64,000 nt of DNA from Mycobacterium sp. PS03-16 (GTDB lineage Bacteria > Actinomycetota > Actinomycetes > Mycobacteriales > Mycobacteriaceae), in assembly GCF_004570325.1 (NCBI RefSeq), contig NZ_SPQO01000022.1, positions 20,552 to 84,551 of the forward strand. The letters are read 5' to 3'. The first letter of the stretch is position 1, and every line of letters starts with the position of its first letter. The position numbers were made by a program, and so were the translations under genes. Positions 60,001 to 64,000 of the stretch are shown piece after piece. The notes under the pieces are model-generated. The model did not search any database, was not told where the DNA came from, and saw only the letters and a program-made list of their open reading frames with translations.

Positions 60001-60345
60001 ATCGCCACCGCCTCGAACTTCCCGTGCCAGCGACCGTTCGCGGTGCGGCTGGGGGTGGCCGAACTGCCGGAGTACCGGATCATGCCGAACTTCAAGCAGA
60101 TCGTGGTGTCGTCGAATCAGTGGCAGTCCGCGGAGGACGGCGGGCCGTTCCTGTTCATCCAGGCGCTGCTGCGCACCGAGTCGATCCCGACCTATCTGAG
60201 CGACGACTGGTATCGCGACTGGGGTTCGCTCGAGCGCTACATCCGGGTCGTGCCGCGTGACGACGCACCCAACGCCATCATCGAGGAGGGGTCGACGCGA
60301 GTGTTCGGCTGGAGCCGTGGCGGACCCATCAGGGCCCTCCCGTGA
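57082..60345 (+). CDS. embA: Arabinosyltransferase EmbA
   Basis: A 1087-residue GT-C enzyme that pairs with EmbB to build the branched arabinan of arabinogalactan. It has the same layout as EmbC, with the acidic pair in QSSDDGYNL (D263/D264) and FTPTKWAVQFG. The start is the GTG at 57082, supported by the TACCAT hexamer and by the length of the M. tuberculosis N-terminus; a GTG at 57058, abutting the embC stop, is the alternative. It overlaps embB by four bases (GTGA). Confidence 0.95.
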   Translation: MPAHRFTRLFAVIAGLAGVVLCALAPLLPVKQTTATILWPQAPAADGFVGDLTAPLVSGAPQALDVTIPCPAIATLPADGGLVFATNPPGGIAASRNGLFVRANADTVVVAFRDTVAAVAPRDAMATGCRDLHIWANVGAVGADFVGIPGAAGTLPPDKRPQVSGVFTDLEVASQAGLGARIDIDTRFITSPTLLKLAVMALGVLCVIGSIVALAVLDRRGGRTAPRAAVRGSWRVGLSTWLADAGVIGGLLVWHVVGAQSSDDGYNLTIARVSDEAGYLTNYFRYFGAAEAPFDWYQGVLAQLASISTAGVWMRLPATAAAIGTWLLLSRCVLPRLGRRMARNRIAVWTAGAVFLAAWLPFNNGLRPEPLIAFAVIAVWMLVERAIATRQTWPAAVAVVVAMFSVTLAPQGLIALAPLLVGGRGIARVIGARRRTDGPLGALAPIAALLSAASLIFVIVFRDQTLATVAESVRIKYQVGPTLPWYQEFLRYYFLTVEESVDGSLTRRFSVLILLLSLFGLLTVLLRRGRMPGTFSGPVWRLVGTTAVGLLLLTFTPTKWAVQFGVFAGLAGALGALTAFAFARVGLHSRRNLALYVTALLFVLAWATSGINGWFYTGNYGVPWFDKQPVIIGYPVTTIFLMLAIAGGLLAGWLHFRMDYAGHTEVADTGRNRALASTPLLIVATIMVVLELGSMVKATVSRYPVYTTGAANLAALRSGLSAESCGMADDVLVEADTNAGMLEPVPGQRFGEYGPLGGEDPVGFTPNGVSDTLEPAEPVVANPGTVNSDGPVDKPNIGVGFAAGTGGGYGPEGVNGSRVFLPFGLDPERTPVMGSFDENTVAAEATSAWYQLPPRTPDRPLVTVAAAGAIWYYNEDGSFNYGQSLKLQWGVHRPDGSYQALNEVQPIDIFAQKAWRNLRFPLATAPPEANVARIVADDPNLSEDQWFAFTPPRVPVLQTAEEFLGAQTPVLMDIATASNFPCQRPFAVRLGVAELPEYRIMPNFKQIVVSSNQWQSAEDGGPFLFIQALLRTESIPTYLSDDWYRDWGSLERYIRVVPRDDAPNAIIEEGSTRVFGWSRGGPIRALP

Positions 60346-63300
60346 CCGCGACCGTGACACGCGACAACCGTCGGGACGCGGCCCGCGACGTCAAGACCGC
60401 GCGCTGGGTCGCCACGATCGCCGGTCTGCTGGGCTTCCTGATGGCCGTGGCCACGCCGCTGCTGCCGGTCACCCAGACCACCGCGACGCTGAACTGGCCC
60501 CAGCAGGGTCAGCTCGGCAACGTGACGGCGCCGCTGCTCTCGCTGTCCCCGGTGGACCTCGAGGCGACGGTGCCGTGCTCGGTGGTGCGCGGCATGCCCG
60601 CCGACGGCGGCCTGGTCCTGGGTACCGCCCCCGCCGAGGGCCGCGACGCCGCGCTGAACGCGCTGCTGATCAACGTCACCGACTCGCGGGTCGACGTGAT
60701 CGTGCGCAACGTAGTGGTGGCCAGCGTGGAACGCGACCGCGTGGCCGGGCCCGGCTGCGAGCGCATCGACATCACCTCCAACTCGGACGGCACATACGCC
60801 GACTTCGTCGGGCTCACCCAGGACTCCGGGGAGAACGCGGGCTCCCCCCAGCGCACCGGCTATCCCGATCCGAACCTGCGGCCCGCCGTCGTCGGGGTGT
60901 TCACCGACCTGACCGGTCCGGCCCCGCCGGGGATGTCGCTGTCGGCGACCATCGACACCCGCTTCACCACCCAGCCCACGGCGCTCAAGCTCACCGCGAT
61001 CCTGCTCGGGATCGTCTCGACCGTCATCGCGCTGCTCGCGCTGTGGCGGCTCGACCGCCTCGACGGTCACCGCATGCACCGCCTCATCCCGACCCGGTGG
61101 CGCACGGCGAGCCCGGTCGACGCCGTCGTCGTCGGCGGTTTCGCGCTCTGGTACGTCATCGGCGCGAACTCCTCGGACGACGGCTACATCCTCGGCATGG
61201 CGCGCGTCGCCGACCACGCCGGATACATGTCCAACTACTTCCGCTGGTTCGGCAGCCCGGAGGACCCGTTCGGCTGGTACTACAACCTGCTGGCGCTGAT
61301 GACCCAGGTGAGCACCGCCAGCATCTGGATGCGGCTGCCCGACCTGATCTGCTCGCTGATCTGCTGGCTGCTGCTGTCCCGCGAAGTGCTGCCGCGGCTT
61401 GGACCCGCGGTGCTGGCCAGCCGTCCGGCGCTCTGGGCGGCGGGCTTCGTGCTGCTGGCGGCGTGGATGCCGTTCAACAACGGGCTGCGGCCCGAGGGCC
61501 AGATCGCCACCGGCGCGCTGATCACCTACGTCCTCATCGAGCGGGCCATCACCTCCGGGCGGCTCACCCCCGCGGCGCTGGCCATCACCACCGCCGCGTT
61601 CACCCTCGGCATCCAGCCCACCGGCCTGATCGCGGTGGCCGCGCTGGTCGCCGGCGGCCGGCCGATCCTGCGGATCCTGATGCGGCGCCGCCAGTCGGTG
61701 GGCCTGTGGCCGCTGCTGGCGCCGCTGCTCGCGGCGGGCACCGTCGTGCTGACCGTGGTGTTCGCCGACCAGACACTGGCCACGGTGCTCGAGGCCACCC
61801 GCATCCGCACCGCGATCGGGCCCAGCCAGGAGTGGTACACCGAGAACCTGCGCTACTACTACCTGGTGCTGCCGACCGTCGACGGCGCGATCGCGCGGCG
61901 GGTGGCGTTCCTGTTCACCGCGATGTGCCTGTTCCCCTCGCTGTTCATGATGCTGCGGCGCAAACGTGTGCCCGGGGTGGCCCGCGGACCGGCCTGGCGG
62001 CTGATGGGCGTCATCTTCGCCACGATCTTCTTCCTGATGTTCACCCCGACGAAGTGGGTCCACCACTTCGGGCTGTTCGCCGCCGTCGCCGGCGCGATGG
62101 CCGCACTGGCCACGGTGCTGGTGTCGCCGGCGGTGCTGCGGTCGGCGCGCAACCGGATGACGTTCCTGGCGCTGTTGATGTTCGTGCTGGCGCTGTGTTT
62201 CGCGTCGACCAACGGCTGGTGGTACGTCTCGAACTTCGGGGTGCCGTACAACAGTTCGGTGCCGCAGCTGGGCGGGATCTCGGTCAGCACGGTGTTCTTC
62301 GCGCTGTTCGCGGTGACCGCGCTGTGGGCGTTCTGGTTGCACGTGTCGGGGCGCACCGAGTCGAAGGTGGTGGACCGGCTGACCGCGGCGCCGATCCCGC
62401 TGGCCGCCGGGTTCATGGTGCTGGTGTTCATCGCGTCGATGGCCGTCGGCGTGGTGCGCCAGTACCCGACGTACTCCAACGGCTGGGCCAATGTGCGGGC
62501 GTTCGCCGGCGGCTGCGGTCTGGCCGACGACGTGCTCGTCGAACCGGACTCCAACGACGGGTTTCTGCGGGCGCTGCCGGGTGACTGGGGCCCGCTCGGT
62601 CCGCTCGGGGGCACCGGCTCCGTCGGATTCACGCCCAACGGGGTGCCCGACCGGATCATCGCCGAGGCGATCCGGCTCAACAACCCGCAGCCCGGCACCG
62701 ATTACGACTGGAACCGTCCGATCGAACTGTCCCGGCCGGGGATCAACGGGTCGCGGGTGCCGCTGCCCTACGGGCTGGACCCGGCGCGCGTGCCGGTGGC
62801 GGGCACGTACTCCACCGAAGCGCAGCAGGAGAGCAGGCTGACCTCGGCGTGGTACGAGTTGCCCGCGCCCGATGACGCCCACCCGCTGGTGGTGATCACC
62901 GCGGCCGGGACCATCGCGGGCACCAGCGTCGCCGAGGGGTTCACCTCGGGGCAGACCGTCGACCTCGAATACGCCCGCCGCGGACCGGACGGGGCGCCCG
63001 TGCCGGCCGGGCGGGTCACCCCGTACGACATCGGCCCCACCCCGTCGTGGCGCAACCTGCGGTATCCGCGCGATCAGATCCCTGCCGACGCCGTCGCGGT
63101 GCGGGTGGTCGCCGAGGACCTCAACCTCGGTGAGGGCGACTGGATCGCGGTGACGCCGCCACGCGTACCCGAGGTCCGGTCGGTGCAGGAGTACGTCGGC
63201 TCCGAGCAGCCGGTGCTGATGGACTGGGCGGTCGGGCTGATGTTCCCGTGCCAGCAGCCGATGCTGCACGCCAACGGCGTCACCGAGGTGCCGAAATTCC

Positions 63301-63560
63301 GAATCACGCCGGACTACTACGCCAAGCTGCAGAGCACCGACACCTGGCAGGACGGCCTCAACGGCGGCCTGCTGGGCATCACCGACCTGCTGCTGCGGGC
63401 GTCGGTGATGCCGACCTACCTGTCGCAGGACTGGGGTCAGGACTGGGGCTCGCTGCGCCGCTTCGACACGATCGTCCCGGCAGAGCCCGCGCAGATCGAC
63501 CTCGGCACCACGACGCACAGCGGGCTCTACAGCCCCGGGGAGATCCGCATCGCGCCGTAG
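60342..63560 (+). CDS. embB: Arabinosyltransferase EmbB, ethambutol target
   Basis: A 1072-residue GT-C enzyme and the main target of ethambutol. The catalytic acidic pair is in SSDDGYIL (D279/D280). The residue matching M306 of M. tuberculosis is M286 in YILGMARVADHAG, the drug-sensitive form. FTPTKWVHHFG and the C-terminal carbohydrate-binding domain are complete. The start is GTG at 60342, coupled to embA. A long inverted repeat follows the stop. Confidence 0.96.
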   Translation: MTATVTRDNRRDAARDVKTARWVATIAGLLGFLMAVATPLLPVTQTTATLNWPQQGQLGNVTAPLLSLSPVDLEATVPCSVVRGMPADGGLVLGTAPAEGRDAALNALLINVTDSRVDVIVRNVVVASVERDRVAGPGCERIDITSNSDGTYADFVGLTQDSGENAGSPQRTGYPDPNLRPAVVGVFTDLTGPAPPGMSLSATIDTRFTTQPTALKLTAILLGIVSTVIALLALWRLDRLDGHRMHRLIPTRWRTASPVDAVVVGGFALWYVIGANSSDDGYILGMARVADHAGYMSNYFRWFGSPEDPFGWYYNLLALMTQVSTASIWMRLPDLICSLICWLLLSREVLPRLGPAVLASRPALWAAGFVLLAAWMPFNNGLRPEGQIATGALITYVLIERAITSGRLTPAALAITTAAFTLGIQPTGLIAVAALVAGGRPILRILMRRRQSVGLWPLLAPLLAAGTVVLTVVFADQTLATVLEATRIRTAIGPSQEWYTENLRYYYLVLPTVDGAIARRVAFLFTAMCLFPSLFMMLRRKRVPGVARGPAWRLMGVIFATIFFLMFTPTKWVHHFGLFAAVAGAMAALATVLVSPAVLRSARNRMTFLALLMFVLALCFASTNGWWYVSNFGVPYNSSVPQLGGISVSTVFFALFAVTALWAFWLHVSGRTESKVVDRLTAAPIPLAAGFMVLVFIASMAVGVVRQYPTYSNGWANVRAFAGGCGLADDVLVEPDSNDGFLRALPGDWGPLGPLGGTGSVGFTPNGVPDRIIAEAIRLNNPQPGTDYDWNRPIELSRPGINGSRVPLPYGLDPARVPVAGTYSTEAQQESRLTSAWYELPAPDDAHPLVVITAAGTIAGTSVAEGFTSGQTVDLEYARRGPDGAPVPAGRVTPYDIGPTPSWRNLRYPRDQIPADAVAVRVVAEDLNLGEGDWIAVTPPRVPEVRSVQEYVGSEQPVLMDWAVGLMFPCQQPMLHANGVTEVPKFRITPDYYAKLQSTDTWQDGLNGGLLGITDLLLRASVMPTYLSQDWGQDWGSLRRFDTIVPAEPAQIDLGTTTHSGLYSPGEIRIAP

Positions 63561-63574
63561 TCGTGCGGTTGCCT

Positions 63575-63637
63575 CGCCGAGTTCTACGTGAGGGTCGCGA
63601 AACCGGCGCCGCCACGACCCTGGTGCAGAACTCGGCG
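63575..63637. repeat. Intergenic inverted repeat, CGCCGAGTTCT type
   Basis: Arms 63575-63597 and 63615-63637, 23 bases each with four mismatches. The outer CGCCGAGTTCT pairs with AGAACTCGGCG, the inner AGGGTCG with CGACCCT; the spacer is 17 bases. It lies between embB and a converging gene, so it may end both transcripts. Confidence 0.82.
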
Positions 63638-63678
63638 CTAGGCGACGCACCGATCGCGGCGGGTCCGAGGAATCGGCG

Positions 63679-64000
63679 CTACGAGGCGGCGTTGTGCCGG
63701 TCGATCCCCGCGTCGCATTCGGCGCGGGTCTGGCCGGTCTGCTCCATGCAGACCCGCACGTTGGCCTCCTCGGGCTCGGTGCCGGCCGGCACCGACGGGC
63801 TGTCGAAGTCGCCCTGGTATTTCGACCAGATCGTCTCGTTGGTGTCGGTGAGGCGCGCGCAGTAGGCCGCCGCACCGGTCGGGGTGACCGCGGCGGCGCC
63901 CATCGTCGCGCAGTCGGCGCCGACCACCACCACCGGCAGCGCCGGCGCGGCGGGGCGCTGCCCGTCGCGCTGCAGCCACCAGACCAGCCCGCCGCCCGCG
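63679..64000 (-). CDS. C-terminal part of an exported or membrane-anchored protein
   Basis: The minus-strand frame is open from the right edge to the TAG at 63679, about 106 residues. It starts with a hydrophobic end (GGGLVWWLQRDGQ), a linker rich in Ala and Pro, then a domain with four cysteines (GADCATMG, AAYCARLTD, RVCMEQTG, AECDAG) that probably forms disulfides outside the cell. I do not recognise the family. An internal GTG at 63933 could start a shorter product, but the hydrophobic lead-in suggests the gene continues past the window. Confidence 0.6.
   Translation of the reverse strand, partial: AGGGLVWWLQRDGQRPAAPALPVVVVGADCATMGAAAVTPTGAAAYCARLTDTNETIWSKYQGDFDSPSVPAGTEPEEANVRVCMEQTGQTRAECDAGIDRHNAAS

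Noticed and set aside
57067..63875. Very long minus-strand frames opposite embA and embB (1097 and 1212 residues)
   Set aside because: They are shadows of the emb genes: low-complexity Arg/Gln/His/Gly sequence without family motifs.

Overview
The window is high-GC, densely packed DNA from a mycobacterium, most likely a fast-growing environmental species (Mycolicibacterium type). The arabinogalactan block dprE1-dprE2-aftA-embC-embA-embB, galactan export genes, LpqH, the proteasome activator Bpa, a 13E12-type HNH protein and secreted cutinase and PE-PPE-domain hydrolases together are diagnostic. From memory, gene order from about 16.8 kb onward follows Mycobacterium tuberculosis Rv3752c to Rv3795, with insertions and losses. 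Locus comparisons are recollection, not searches.

Left part (1-16.5 kb): the end of an amino-acid ABC transporter; a minus-strand run of haloalkane dehalogenase, tRNA-guanine transglycosylase, P450 and saccharopine-dehydrogenase-like genes; lpqH; two tandem secreted PE-PPE-domain hydrolases; a B12-dependent diol dehydratase operon (fused large-medium subunit, small subunit, reactivase); a penicillin-binding lipoprotein; and two small genes.

Middle (16.7-41 kb): tRNA-Ser(CGA), tadA and its partner, tyrA, the osmoprotectant transporter proXVWZ, an alkylsulfatase, two tandem imine-reductase-like genes with a divergent HxlR regulator, zwf with three small genes, a cutinase, a GGDEF protein, tRNA-Arg(ACG), tRNA-Ser(GCT), hisC2, echA21, tRNA-Ser(TGA), a MarR/quinone-oxidoreductase divergon and an aminotransferase-fold protein without the PLP lysine.

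Right part (41-64 kb): bpa heads the galactan ABC exporter and glfT1 operon; then an HNH gene whose start codon lies inside a LexA box, a MocR/AhpD divergon, a Ddn-like F420 enzyme, gtrA, and the operon that makes and polymerises decaprenyl-phospho-arabinose, ending in embB.

Two signals run across the window. Many genes carry a TAnnnT hexamer 6-8 bases before the start codon, as expected of leaderless mycobacterial transcripts; in three cases the hexamer begins at the stop codon of the gene upstream. Four long intergenic inverted repeats have different cores but share CGAG/CTCG outer ends in seven of their eight arms. They look like members of one palindromic element class. No insertion sequence, prophage or CRISPR array was seen.
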